Shown: one piece after another, positions 36,220 through 44,370 of the stretch
Numbering within the stretch: position 1 is the stretch's first letter
Layout of the letters: each line of letters opens with the position of its first letter
Position numbers and translations under genes: made by a program
From: Bacteroidales bacterium
Lineage (GTDB): Bacteria; Bacteroidota; Bacteroidia; Bacteroidales; UBA7332
Direction: 5' to 3'
Length of the DNA: 64,000 bases
Assembly: GCA_028687995.1 (NCBI GenBank)
Contig: JAQTZA010000008.1
Coordinates: 106,909 to 170,908, forward strand
Notes under the pieces: model-generated
What the model was told of the DNA's origin: nothing
Database searches by the model: none
The model's input: only the letters and a program-made list of their open reading frames with translations

Positions 36220-37546
36220 TATTTTTTATTGGTATTCTTAAACTAAAAATTAAACTATAAGGTAATTCGATTTTGATATTCGTTTTACTACTTAAAACTT
36301 CAAAGAGGAGCGACTTGAGCTGCTCTTTAATAAACCCCTGTAGACATTCTGGATCTTTAAAGTTATTTTGAACCTTAGATTGTTTATATATTTCTATACC
36401 TTCAATTCTACTCTCTAGAAACAAACCTTCTATTACCTTGCCTAATTGTTCATTTGTTTTGTCATCAAAAATTGCGATAAAAGTTGGTCTGTCTATTGAT
36501 ATTATTGCGTAATCTTTGGCTTTTCCAAAAATTAATATCCCCGGGAAAAACCAATTATCATCAATTGTTTTTTTTGAATTTAGATCTAGTATAAAATCAT
36601 TATACATCTTATAGATTACTCCATCGGATTCGTTTATGACTCTAAGGCTATATGCTTCATTTTCATGTGTCAAATTCAAATTGTGAACAAAAAAAGAATC
36701 GTACAAATTATTTTTTGAATTGTGGCACTTCTGGTTAATATCCTTTATATGCCAGAATATATTACGATATCTTTCAACACTTACCCAAGCATTTTTCAGA
36801 AGATAGTTTTGAAAAGCTAACTTGGTGTATTTCAAATGACTACTGTCATATTCATCTAAAGTATAATAGAACTCGGGAAAAATGAGTATTTTAACAATGT
36901 ATTCATTGTTACTTTGTGATTTTTTTTTGAAATATTCTAGGAAATTATCTTCCCACGTTTCATTTATTTCAAACATATAATTACTATACCAAAAGTTTTT
37001 TTGATTTTTTGGTAATGAACTTATATCTTTACATACCGTTAAAAACGAAATCCTTCCTGCAACACCATGCCAGCCGATTGTATTTTTTATAGTTAGTGCT
37101 GAAACCTTGTCAATACTTCCCCAAGTACCTAAAATATCGCCCTCATTTATTACGCTAATTGGGAAAGTATATGAATAGCCGTTATTTATATTTGATTTTG
37201 ATATTGATTTGTTTTGTGAGTAAATTTCAATCTTATCATTTGTCACTAACGAAAGCGGAAAATCTGATGTATTTTTACAATCATCATAAAAATTAACCCA
37301 GTTATAGGATGCATTGATTTCATCATTAAATGTAAATTCTTTGGGTTTTTCTTCATTTACAAAAACACATTTGCCATCTTGTATTAGAAGTTCACCAAAA
37401 GGTACTTCTAATTCATAAACGTAGTCTTTATCTGATGTCTTTAGTCCGTCTGCAATTGGTGCAGTAAGTTTATAAAACTCAGAATTAAGTTTTTTAGTGA
37501 TTTCCGATACGCTATCCCATGATTTTCTAGTTATGATGTTTTTCAT
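36188..37546 (-). CDS. Unrecognised 452-residue protein in the ECF operon
   Basis: The protein is soluble and rich in Asn, aromatic and Lys residues. No signal peptide, membrane helix or P-loop is present. Its centre has NTIGWHGVAGRISFLTVCKD, where conserved-looking His and Cys might be catalytic, but I recognise no family. It lies 20 bp after the transporter ATPase gene and overlaps the SAHH-like gene. The context suggests it takes part in use of the imported compound. Confidence 0.6.
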   Translation of the reverse strand: MKNIITRKSWDSVSEITKKLNSEFYKLTAPIADGLKTSDKDYVYELEVPFGELLIQDGKCVFVNEEKPKEFTFNDEINASYNWVNFYDDCKNTSDFPLSLVTNDKIEIYSQNKSISKSNINNGYSYTFPISVINEGDILGTWGSIDKVSALTIKNTIGWHGVAGRISFLTVCKDISSLPKNQKNFWYSNYMFEINETWEDNFLEYFKKKSQSNNEYIVKILIFPEFYYTLDEYDSSHLKYTKLAFQNYLLKNAWVSVERYRNIFWHIKDINQKCHNSKNNLYDSFFVHNLNLTHENEAYSLRVINESDGVIYKMYNDFILDLNSKKTIDDNWFFPGILIFGKAKDYAIISIDRPTFIAIFDDKTNEQLGKVIEGLFLESRIEGIEIYKQSKVQNNFKDPECLQGFIKEQLKSLLFEVLSSKTNIKIELPYSLIFSLRIPIKNNAYISEITYT

Positions 37547-37565
37547 GATGATGAATTTATATATT

Positions 37566-38705
37566 TTACGACAAATTTATATCAATTGAGTCATATTCCA
37601 ATATAAATTCTTTAAAATGAGAAATAATTATTACGCCTTTACCACCTGTAGTTAATTTATGGAAAATCTTCGCCAACTCTTTAGATGTATTATCATCTTG
37701 TCCCAGGGTTGGCTCGTCAAATATATAAAATGACCGGTCAATACTCAATGTTGCAGCTATTGCAAGTCTTTTGCGTAGAACAAATGGTAAATCTTGTGGA
37801 TGTTCTTCCATGAAATCACTTAAACCGAATGATTTAGCAAGCATATTTGCTTTGAGAGAATCAACATTTCCATTTAGTTCACGAAAAACTGTATTAGCAA
37901 ACAACTGTTCATCCGGGTCTTGAAATGAATAACCAACTATTTTACCAGGATACGAATACGGGACATAAATAAGACCGTTTTTATAAATTTTTCCATGCTT
38001 TAGTTTTAATACACCGCTTAATATTTTTGCCAATGTTGTCTTTCCTGCACCATTTTTCCCATTTAGAAGATATATTTTCCCTGTTTCAAATTCATAAGTA
38101 AAATTGGTCAATACATTTTGGAAACGAGAGTAAGAGAAGCTAATATCATCAAGTAAAAAGTTGATATCTTCAGAAGTGTTAATCTGGAATTTTTTTGAAT
38201 CGATTAGAGGTTTATCATTGTTATGTTGCAAAATCATATCAGGTTCAAATCCATAAGATTTAATCCGGTTATCAGATATCATAATTTTCTTATGAGGTAA
38301 TTTCCGAAAAGTGTCAAATAAATGCAAAATCCATGAACTGCTTAACTGTTCTAATACAGTGTCTATTGCTAGATCATCTTTGTCTATTAAAAGATGGCAA
38401 GCAACAGCAAGTAAAGCTTGTTCTCCTCCTGAAAGGTTGAATGAATTTTTGAATAGATGTTTGTCGAAATCACATTTTTTCAACAACGCATCAATTTCTA
38501 CTATTATTTGTTGGTTATTATTTGCCCTATGCAATCTAATTTCATTGTCAACAGTTGTAGTTAATCCACTTAAATAGTTGCTGGGAATTTCTCCAATGAA
38601 CAATCTTTTTCTGCTATTATTATCACAGTTTTTTTCTCGAAGATAAGCACTTCTACCTGAAAAATTCTCTCCTCCAATAAGTTCAATGTTCTTTATCTGT
38701 ACCAT
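37566..38705 (-). CDS. ECF-transporter ATPase, two ABC domains fused (EcfA-EcfA')
   Basis: The product is about 379 residues from ATG 38705 (MVQIKNIELIGG); an upstream ATG at 38759 lies inside the T-component gene. The N-terminal half has a weak Walker A, GENFSGRS, with Arg in place of Lys, and a good signature NLSGGEQALLA. The C-terminal half has a good Walker A (NGKNGAGKTTLAK), Walker B (YIFDEPTLGQD) and a weak signature (LPFVLRKRLAIAA). The two halves are thus complementary, giving one strong composite ATP site, as in asymmetric ABC pairs. It energises vitamin or nucleoside-type uptake together with the T and S components. Confidence 0.85.
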   Translation of the reverse strand: MVQIKNIELIGGENFSGRSAYLREKNCDNNSRKRLFIGEIPSNYLSGLTTTVDNEIRLHRANNNQQIIVEIDALLKKCDFDKHLFKNSFNLSGGEQALLAVACHLLIDKDDLAIDTVLEQLSSSWILHLFDTFRKLPHKKIMISDNRIKSYGFEPDMILQHNNDKPLIDSKKFQINTSEDINFLLDDISFSYSRFQNVLTNFTYEFETGKIYLLNGKNGAGKTTLAKILSGVLKLKHGKIYKNGLIYVPYSYPGKIVGYSFQDPDEQLFANTVFRELNGNVDSLKANMLAKSFGLSDFMEEHPQDLPFVLRKRLAIAATLSIDRSFYIFDEPTLGQDDNTSKELAKIFHKLTTGGKGVIIISHFKEFILEYDSIDINLS

Positions 38706-38713
38706 AATAGTGT

Positions 38714-39394
38714 TTACAAACTGATAACTAGATAGAGTGTAGTAGTAATGAGAATCCAAATATCAGATAGGTAATGTGTTCTATATCTCTTTTGCTCCCA
38801 GTTGCTTAACAAAGACAACATATCTTTCCTTTCCCACGAATCCGAACGTTCAATTGATGTTCGAATTGCAATAGCAAATAGTGGAACTAAAGTTTGTGGA
38901 ATCTGTTTTATCGTGTTATAAATATTCCGGTCTTTAATAAAACCTCTGGCATATCTTGCTGTAACAATTTTATCACTTTGCTTTACAATATCATCAATTA
39001 CAGAGAAAGTCCCTAAGATAACTAAAAGCAGATTTCCCTTAAATTTCCACTTTAAAAATGTATCAATTTGTTCATTACTTTTGAAGCTAAAGAATATCTG
39101 AATTACAGTTGCAAAAACCATTAATTTAGCAACTCTAAAACTCACATAATCAAATCCAAATTTTGATGCCCAAACATATATCAAAATATATGATAAATAG
39201 ATTGGGAGAAAAACAAATAGTAATACTTTGATATGAGATACTAATTTGCGGTTTATAACAAAAAAAGGAATTAGTGTAAATAGCCAGTATAACGATAAAA
39301 TAGTAATTCTATTAGCGAAAATTGTTCCGGTAATTCCAAGAGCTAAAAAACAAATTCTTGTATAAGGATGAATACTATAGAAGACATCTTTCAT
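38714..39394 (-). CDS. ECF-transporter transmembrane (T/CbiQ-like) component
   Basis: A 226-residue membrane protein with about five hydrophobic helices (RICFLALGITGTIFA, ITILSLYWLFTLIPFFVI, KVLLFVFLPIYLSYILIYVW and later). The cytoplasmic coupling region contains the CbiQ/EcfT-type ARG motif as KIVTARYARGF. It couples ATP hydrolysis by the A component to the S component. It shares 4 nt with the S gene and stops 9 bp before the A gene. Confidence 0.82.
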   Translation of the reverse strand: MKDVFYSIHPYTRICFLALGITGTIFANRITILSLYWLFTLIPFFVINRKLVSHIKVLLFVFLPIYLSYILIYVWASKFGFDYVSFRVAKLMVFATVIQIFFSFKSNEQIDTFLKWKFKGNLLLVILGTFSVIDDIVKQSDKIVTARYARGFIKDRNIYNTIKQIPQTLVPLFAIAIRTSIERSDSWERKDMLSLLSNWEQKRYRTHYLSDIWILITTTLYLVISL

Positions 39395-39999
39395 TTAGCC
39401 GATTTTAACCTTTTAATTAAATCGTTATTAGATATAGTTGTAACTAATTTGGTTGGGAGGTTTTTTACAACATAAATAGCAATTAATATTTGGATTGTTT
39501 TGTCAATGGGTTCAACAATAAATCCGCTAATAACTATTGAATTTACGGGGCTGAGACCTTTATTAATAAAATATGCTACAATAATTGACGCTCCATTTCC
39601 GGTAGCTCCTCCAAAAAGATAATAAATAACAGGCATTGAAACTATTGCAGCAATAGCCCCCACTATAATTCCTGAAAAGATGGTACTATATGTTTTTTTA
39701 AACCACCCTTTATGAGCCAATATATATATAAGTATTGCGATAGCGGCTTGTGTCCCTGAAAAAAAGATTGCAAAAGGGTTCAAAGATAAAATTGTTGTAA
39801 AAACAAAACTTAAAACACCAGTGATTAATCCAATTTGCCAACCAAATAAAATTGTTGAAATTATCGTACCAATTGAATCAAGATATATTGGTAAGTTCAA
39901 GGACTTAACGATTAATCCTATTCCAATATTTACAGCAATTGACAATGGAATTAATGTCAACTTAAAGAAATTCTGTTGTGTTTTAGATATTGCATTCAT
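39391..39999 (-). CDS. ECF-transporter substrate-binding S component
   Basis: A 202-residue membrane protein with about six helices. The stretch LPIYLDSIGTIISTILFGWQ and a GxxxG-rich second half (GIIVGAIAAIVSMPVIYYLFGGATGNG in the family, here near residue 115) are S-component features. It belongs to the generic ECF S group; the ligand is not predictable. It is the first gene of the operon and sits under a very good promoter. No nearby riboswitch is visible. Confidence 0.8.
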   Translation of the reverse strand: MNAISKTQQNFFKLTLIPLSIAVNIGIGLIVKSLNLPIYLDSIGTIISTILFGWQIGLITGVLSFVFTTILSLNPFAIFFSGTQAAIAILIYILAHKGWFKKTYSTIFSGIIVGAIAAIVSMPVIYYLFGGATGNGASIIVAYFINKGLSPVNSIVISGFIVEPIDKTIQILIAIYVVKNLPTKLVTTISNNDLIKRLKSAK

Positions 40000-40023
40000 A
40001 ATTCAATAGCTTTTAATTTTGAG

Positions 40024-40054
40024 CAAAAGTAGCGGATGTTTATAGTGATTCAAA
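40024..40054 (-). promoter_or_regulatory. Promoter of the ECF operon (TTTG / TACTTTTG)
   Basis: On the minus strand TTTG (40054-40051) is followed after exactly 19 nt by TACTTTTG (40031-40024), a full match to the Bacteroidota sigma-ABfr promoter TTTG-N19-TAnnTTTG. The start codon is 25 nt further on. A 14-bp hairpin (40057-40091) lies just upstream. Confidence 0.75.
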
Positions 40055-40056
40055 GC

Positions 40057-40091
40057 AAAAAAGTGGTTCGGATTTTTCGAACCACTTTTTT
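40057..40091. terminator. Hairpin between divergent genes
   Basis: AAAAAAGTGGTTCG (40057-40070) and CGAACCACTTTTTT (40078-40091) form a perfect 14-bp stem. The U-run can act on either strand. It stands between the ECF operon and the CHAP gene. It may be a leftover terminator or a regulator-binding site. Confidence 0.55.
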
Positions 40092-40238
40092 GAACTAAAA
40101 TCTAACTAAGAAATTACTCGTCAATTTTCCAATCGTAAATGAAGGCCTTAAATATACATCTTATTATTTGTTTGCTTCATTATCTGATGATTAGTTATTT
40201 CGCACTGTCAATTGTCTCTAATGCGTTGGCAATGCAAT

Positions 40239-40772
40239 ATGAATACAAAACAATTCCTTTTAGTCGCTGCAACAGTACTATCTTTCGCAGCATGTTCGGA
40301 TGAAAATCCAGTGTTAGAAAATCAGATTTATTCTGACAAGGTAGAAACAAACTTTGTGCCAAAATCCGATTCCACTTCGGTAGTCTTTAAAGCCGCTTCA
40401 ACTGTTTATTCTTCTTATGTCGGTTACTGCACGGCAGGTGTGAGGCTAGATAAAGGTGGTTACACAAAGGGTAACCTTGTGTATGGGGGTGTTCATTGGG
40501 GTGGCGATGCCAAGGCTTGGTATTCCAATGCCAAAACCGCCGGTTACAAGGTTGGAAGTACACCTAAAGTAGGTGCAATTGTAGTATGGCCTTCCAATTC
40601 TGCTTCAAGTCTGGGTCATGTTGGTGTAGTTACCAAGTCCGTCAATGGTGTTTGGTACTATAAAGCCATGAACGATGTCAGCGGTTTTAATAAGTGGTCG
40701 GAGCGTAAAATAGCTGAGTATCCAAACAGCAAAAAACCATGCAGCCCTACCGGTTACATTTATAGCTGGTAA
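40239..40772 (+). CDS. CHAP-domain lipoprotein (putative peptidoglycan amidase)
   Basis: The product is 177 residues from ATG 40239 (MNTKQFLLVAATVLSFAACSDE), with a lipobox FAAC placing it in an outer-membrane lipoprotein class. The CHAP fold shows Cys in GYCTAGVRL and His in LGHVGVVTK, the catalytic Cys-His pair of this amidase/endopeptidase family. It would cut stem peptides of peptidoglycan in the periplasm. The upstream frame (from 40212) adds nine residues that would spoil the signal peptide. It may help the element's cell-envelope functions or act as a toxin. It is transcribed alone and has its own terminator. Confidence 0.8.
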   Translation: MNTKQFLLVAATVLSFAACSDENPVLENQIYSDKVETNFVPKSDSTSVVFKAASTVYSSYVGYCTAGVRLDKGGYTKGNLVYGGVHWGGDAKAWYSNAKTAGYKVGSTPKVGAIVVWPSNSASSLGHVGVVTKSVNGVWYYKAMNDVSGFNKWSERKIAEYPNSKKPCSPTGYIYSW

Positions 40773-40779
40773 CTTCTGT

Positions 40780-40818
40780 GGAGAGAATAACCTAATGATT
40801 ATTCTCTCCTACATTTTT
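40780..40818 (+). terminator. Intrinsic terminator after the CHAP gene
   Basis: GGAGAGAATAA (40780-40790) and TTATTCTCTCC (40799-40809) form an 11-bp stem with an 8-nt loop, followed by TACATTTTTG. It begins 7 bp after the stop codon. Confidence 0.8.
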
Positions 40819-40862
40819 GTACTTCTATTCTCCAAATAAATCAACCCATAAATTCAATCAAT

Positions 40863-41558
40863 ATGTATTATATAGCAAACAATCAGATAAAATCCACGCG
40901 CATATTCAAACCAAAATATACTTCTGTTAAATTGGTTTCAGTTTATAACCCCGATTATAGGGCAAAGCGTGCTGAATATATTGAAAGTAAACGAATACTG
41001 AAGCCGATTGATTTTGTTCCTTGCCAAAGAAGCCCGATTGACCTCGTATCAAGATCTGTTGAAAATTTTCTTCAACAACTACAATATTCTATTCCAAATC
41101 GGATCTTGTCGTATAAAGTACACTATCAGTGTAATTATATCCTTCAGTTTCGCGAACTCGACATGGTTCGAATAGAGAATGATGGGTCAGTAACAGTTGC
41201 TGAAATAAAAGTAACAAGTAATGTTAGTCAGGCTTTAAAAAAAGCAATAGAACAGCTATCTCGTTCCGTCGAGATCCTTACTACTGTATTCAAGAAAGTG
41301 AATCCTAAGATAATCATTATAGATTTATCTGATGATGCGGTGAAATCAGCCAAACAATTGAAATATAAGTTCAAAAATTGTCTTGAATGCATAATTGAAT
41401 ATTATTCTTATCCTGAATTATTGCATTTAATGGACAGTTTAAAGTATCAATTTGACAGAACTTTACTTGAAAAGGCACATTCTGAAGCTAGGAAATTAGC
41501 TTCCATAAGGGTTGCGAAAGAACAAGTAAAATTAAATCCAATATATTTAGCACAATGA
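40863..41558 (+). CDS. Putative PD-(D/E)XK nuclease-like protein
   Basis: The protein has 231 residues. The segment ELDMVRIENDGSVTVAEIKV (about residues 99-118) has the D-x(n)-E-x-K pattern of the PD-(D/E)XK superfamily, between two beta strands. It is followed by a helix with a QL pair (SQALKKAIEQL). The rest is unrecognised. If correct, it would be a DNase such as a restriction or repair enzyme, or a catalytically active defence protein. It is the first of four plus-strand genes ending at 44094. Confidence 0.55.
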   Translation: MYYIANNQIKSTRIFKPKYTSVKLVSVYNPDYRAKRAEYIESKRILKPIDFVPCQRSPIDLVSRSVENFLQQLQYSIPNRILSYKVHYQCNYILQFRELDMVRIENDGSVTVAEIKVTSNVSQALKKAIEQLSRSVEILTTVFKKVNPKIIIIDLSDDAVKSAKQLKYKFKNCLECIIEYYSYPELLHLMDSLKYQFDRTLLEKAHSEARKLASIRVAKEQVKLNPIYLAQ

Positions 41559-41626
41559 AGTTGGAGTATTTCAAAATTCGTTGTGCGAAGTTCATGTTAA
41601 TACATTAATAATAAACAAGAATAATC

Positions 41627-42169
41627 ATGAAACACTTTGGAATAGCATACAACCGTACAAACTTCCCCTTATCAGAATCTGCTTTTAAGGAGATAGTTTT
41701 TAAATTGCTTATCAATTTGAATATATCTGCAAAAGGAGCTAAACTCAAAATTTATGACCATGATCTATGGTACAAGATAATTGCCATGTTTGATAAACTT
41801 GATTTAGAAGTGGTGGATATACAAGAGGATGAATTAAGTAAACTTATAACTGAACTGCGATTCCTTAAGTACTGCATATCTGGGTGTAGTTGTGATGCTC
41901 AAGACAAAGCTTCATTCAAACTGGTTTCGTGGATTGATGTTTTCAACTCCTCCCTTACCCCAAAAGAATTAAAATCTTATTGCAATACCCTGAAAGTAGA
42001 GTATTCCGTCCTAAGTGAAATTCAATTTAATCACATACTTCAATCCGCTGCTTCCGATATACAAAAAACTACGTGGTATCTTAGGAATTGGTGGCATGAA
42101 ATGCCTCAGACCAATATAGATCTATTGCTCGATAAAATTAATTTACAAAAACTGGAGACCCCAGGGTAA
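41627..42169 (+). CDS. Unrecognised 180-residue protein
   Basis: A soluble, helix-rich protein with several Cys residues in the middle (RFLKYCISGCSCDAQDK). No motif of known function is seen. It lies 68 bp after the PD-(D/E)XK-like gene and 15 bp before the lipoprotein gene. Confidence 0.6.
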   Translation: MKHFGIAYNRTNFPLSESAFKEIVFKLLINLNISAKGAKLKIYDHDLWYKIIAMFDKLDLEVVDIQEDELSKLITELRFLKYCISGCSCDAQDKASFKLVSWIDVFNSSLTPKELKSYCNTLKVEYSVLSEIQFNHILQSAASDIQKTTWYLRNWWHEMPQTNIDLLLDKINLQKLETPG

Positions 42170-42184
42170 AAACTGTCAACACAT

Positions 42185-42997
42185 ATGAAAACAAAACCTA
42201 ACAACATTTCTAAAGAAATCACTATTCTCAATAAATTAGTGTTTTTCCTTTGTATAGGAGCTCTTATGCTATTTGTACCAGGATGTGACATCTCTACTTC
42301 GACAACTTCCGAATCGACAAGTCAAGTGTCAACTTCTCAACTAACTTGCGCAACCACAGATGATATCGATTATGATATAAATATTATGGATGACAGATCA
42401 GGAAGTGGACTTGATATTGTCAAACCTGATACAAGTTTCTATTTAAAAATCGCGAAGCATTTTTCTACACTTGGTTCAACATGTATCTCCGCTATTGTAG
42501 CAGGAAATCCAACGGTGGACAACCGAAGTTTTATCAGATTATATCTTATGAAGCCCCTTGTAATACCTGGTGACGCTATTCTAAGTGAACAAGCAAAATA
42601 TCGAAAAGAAAATATTGATATTTTAGCTAAAAACAATAAAGAAACTTGTAAATGGATTCAGTTGATTGATCAAAGGATAATTCATTATCAACCAGATAAA
42701 AATTCGGATTTAACTCGACTTCAAGATCCTATTGACAAGGCTTATAGGCTGATGACAGAACCTAATTTCTCTAAGTCTAAAAAGATTTTAATAATTATTT
42801 CCGATTTGGTAAATGAACCTACACATCCCGGAAAAGTTGAATCATTCAACAATAAGTTCGACGAAATAGAAGGACTTAAACTTATTTCTGTTGGGGCTCG
42901 AAATCCAAATATATTTATAAAAGTAAAAGATTATCAAAATTTTGAATCAATTGATGGTGTATTACATTTTTTACTAACTATTAATAATAACTTTTAA
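42185..42997 (+). CDS. vWA-like lipoprotein
   Basis: The protein has 270 residues. The signal ends in a lipobox (LMLFVPGC), followed by a Ser/Thr-rich linker. The vWA-like domain begins INIMDDRSGSG, which fits the MIDAS DxSxS motif with an extra residue, and later carries KKILIIISDLVNEP. It probably binds a metal and a partner protein in the periplasm. It is followed by a four-helix membrane protein, which could be its partner. Confidence 0.65.
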   Translation: MKTKPNNISKEITILNKLVFFLCIGALMLFVPGCDISTSTTSESTSQVSTSQLTCATTDDIDYDINIMDDRSGSGLDIVKPDTSFYLKIAKHFSTLGSTCISAIVAGNPTVDNRSFIRLYLMKPLVIPGDAILSEQAKYRKENIDILAKNNKETCKWIQLIDQRIIHYQPDKNSDLTRLQDPIDKAYRLMTEPNFSKSKKILIIISDLVNEPTHPGKVESFNNKFDEIEGLKLISVGARNPNIFIKVKDYQNFESIDGVLHFLLTINNNF

Positions 42998-43008
42998 AAA
43001 TTACTATC

Positions 43009-44094
43009 ATGAAAACTTTAGTTAATGAATTTCAAAGCAACTCAAGTATTGCTAATTCAAACGCACAAGGGTGGAACGACCTAAGCCCTGTTTATAATCA
43101 GAATCAACAGACACTGAAAAAATGGGAGTTGATTATGGGGACATCTTTTATTGTTTTACTCTGCGTGGCGAATTTGATCTCTGCTGTTGTAGAGTATCTG
43201 GTCTCAGTGCCCATTTGGCGTGAAACACTAAGTCGTGCACCTTGGTTTGGAGCACTTGCAATGCTCATTATTGGAGCTTTTATTTCTCATTTATTTTCAA
43301 AGATGTTGTCAAAAGATATCTCTGACTGGCAATTCGAATGTATGAGAACGGCAAATCCTAATGAAGATATTTTAGTTACAAAACGAAAATTAAATAATGA
43401 TGCCAAACGTGATTTTATAATTGGAGTCGTAATGCTTCTTATTTGTAGCTATTTTATTTTTAAACTAAGTATGAGGCGTGTTGAGCTTGAACATATGGTT
43501 GATCCATTGAGAACTTGGAATATACTGGATTGGGCTCCGGTAGGTCTATTTATTTTGAATTCAACCTTTTTAGGTATTTATTGGTGGTATGTTGTTAAAC
43601 GAAATGTGCTGAAAAGCAAAACTGAAGCTATTTCAAAAAGAATGTCTGAGCTGAGAGAATCTTGTGTCTTTCACACAGAGAAAGCTTATGAATGCTATAA
43701 AGATAATTTGAAAAATAATATAAGTGATACGGAAAATCTAAATGAGGACCAACAACAATGTTTAAATCGATATCAGAATAAACATTCAGGTGATATTGAT
43801 TATTGTAAGTTCGATCAGAAAGATTCTTATACTCATGAAGTAGATTTTCTATTGATAGATAATTCTGATAAACCACAACCGAACTCATTAGTTGTTGCAA
43901 AAACATTTTCAGGGAAAATGCTAAATCCTCTAAAAACAAATGAGAATGGATTCTGTCATTTTAAATGGTTTAGTCCTGATCAAACTGATTTTATTATTTC
44001 CATTTTTGCAGGAAACAATATTTACAACGGTCAATGGGATTCAACAAAAATTAATAAATTAACCTTTATCCCTATTAACCTCTTAAATTCTTAG
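43009..44094 (+). CDS. Membrane protein with soluble C-terminal beta domain
   Basis: The protein has 361 residues. About four transmembrane helices lie at residues 42-62, 78-97, 142-160 and 178-198, grouped as two hairpins. The C-terminal part (about 270-361) has an Ig-like/carboxypeptidase regulatory style beta pattern (SLVVAKTFSGKMLNPLKTNE, then FSPDQTDFIISIFAGN). It starts 11 bp after the vWA-like lipoprotein gene. No function is known. The pairing with a vWA lipoprotein suggests a small envelope complex. Confidence 0.65.
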   Translation: MKTLVNEFQSNSSIANSNAQGWNDLSPVYNQNQQTLKKWELIMGTSFIVLLCVANLISAVVEYLVSVPIWRETLSRAPWFGALAMLIIGAFISHLFSKMLSKDISDWQFECMRTANPNEDILVTKRKLNNDAKRDFIIGVVMLLICSYFIFKLSMRRVELEHMVDPLRTWNILDWAPVGLFILNSTFLGIYWWYVVKRNVLKSKTEAISKRMSELRESCVFHTEKAYECYKDNLKNNISDTENLNEDQQQCLNRYQNKHSGDIDYCKFDQKDSYTHEVDFLLIDNSDKPQPNSLVVAKTFSGKMLNPLKTNENGFCHFKWFSPDQTDFIISIFAGNNIYNGQWDSTKINKLTFIPINLLNS

Positions 44095-44123
44095 TGGCTT
44101 ACACGTTTTTCACTACGTTTTCT

Positions 44124-44163
44124 GAAACCATTAGTTCGAAATAAAACTAATGGTTTCTTAATT
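44124..44163 (+). terminator. Terminator-like hairpin after the four-gene cluster
   Basis: GAAACCATTAGT (44124-44135) and ACTAATGGTTTC (44146-44157) form a 12-bp stem followed by TTAATTTC, 30 bp after the last stop. Confidence 0.6.
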
Positions 44164-44172
44164 TCTATCAAA

Positions 44173-44277
44173 ATGGTTGTATACATAGACAAGCTAAGAA
44201 CTGAGAATTGGGTAAATTCAGCATTATCTGCAATGTCAGATTATTATAAAAGCCAAGTTTGCCAAAAACAGACATAG
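44173..44277 (+). CDS. Possible 34-residue protein or gene remnant
   Basis: ATG at 44173 opens MVVYIDKLRTENWVNSALSA and ends at TAG 44277. The composition is normal for a protein, and the end abuts the 44287 palindrome, as if an earlier longer gene had been cut by the repeat. It is not recognised. Confidence 0.25.
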   Translation: MVVYIDKLRTENWVNSALSAMSDYYKSQVCQKQT

Positions 44278-44286
44278 GAAATTCCC

Positions 44287-44325
44287 CATTATTCCCCAAA
44301 TCCCCAAAATGGGGATTTGGGGAAT
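44287..44325 (+). repeat. Perfect C4/G4-block palindrome
   Basis: ATTCCCCAAATCCCC (44291-44305), loop AAAAT, GGGGATTTGGGGAAT (44311-44325): a 15-bp perfect stem. Copies with decay are at 34663-34692 and 17389-17425. There is no T-run, so it is not a terminator; it looks REP-like. Confidence 0.8.
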
Positions 44326-44370
44326 TTTCAATTTAAGCGGTATAATTTATTTGATAGACCTGCCCACGAA

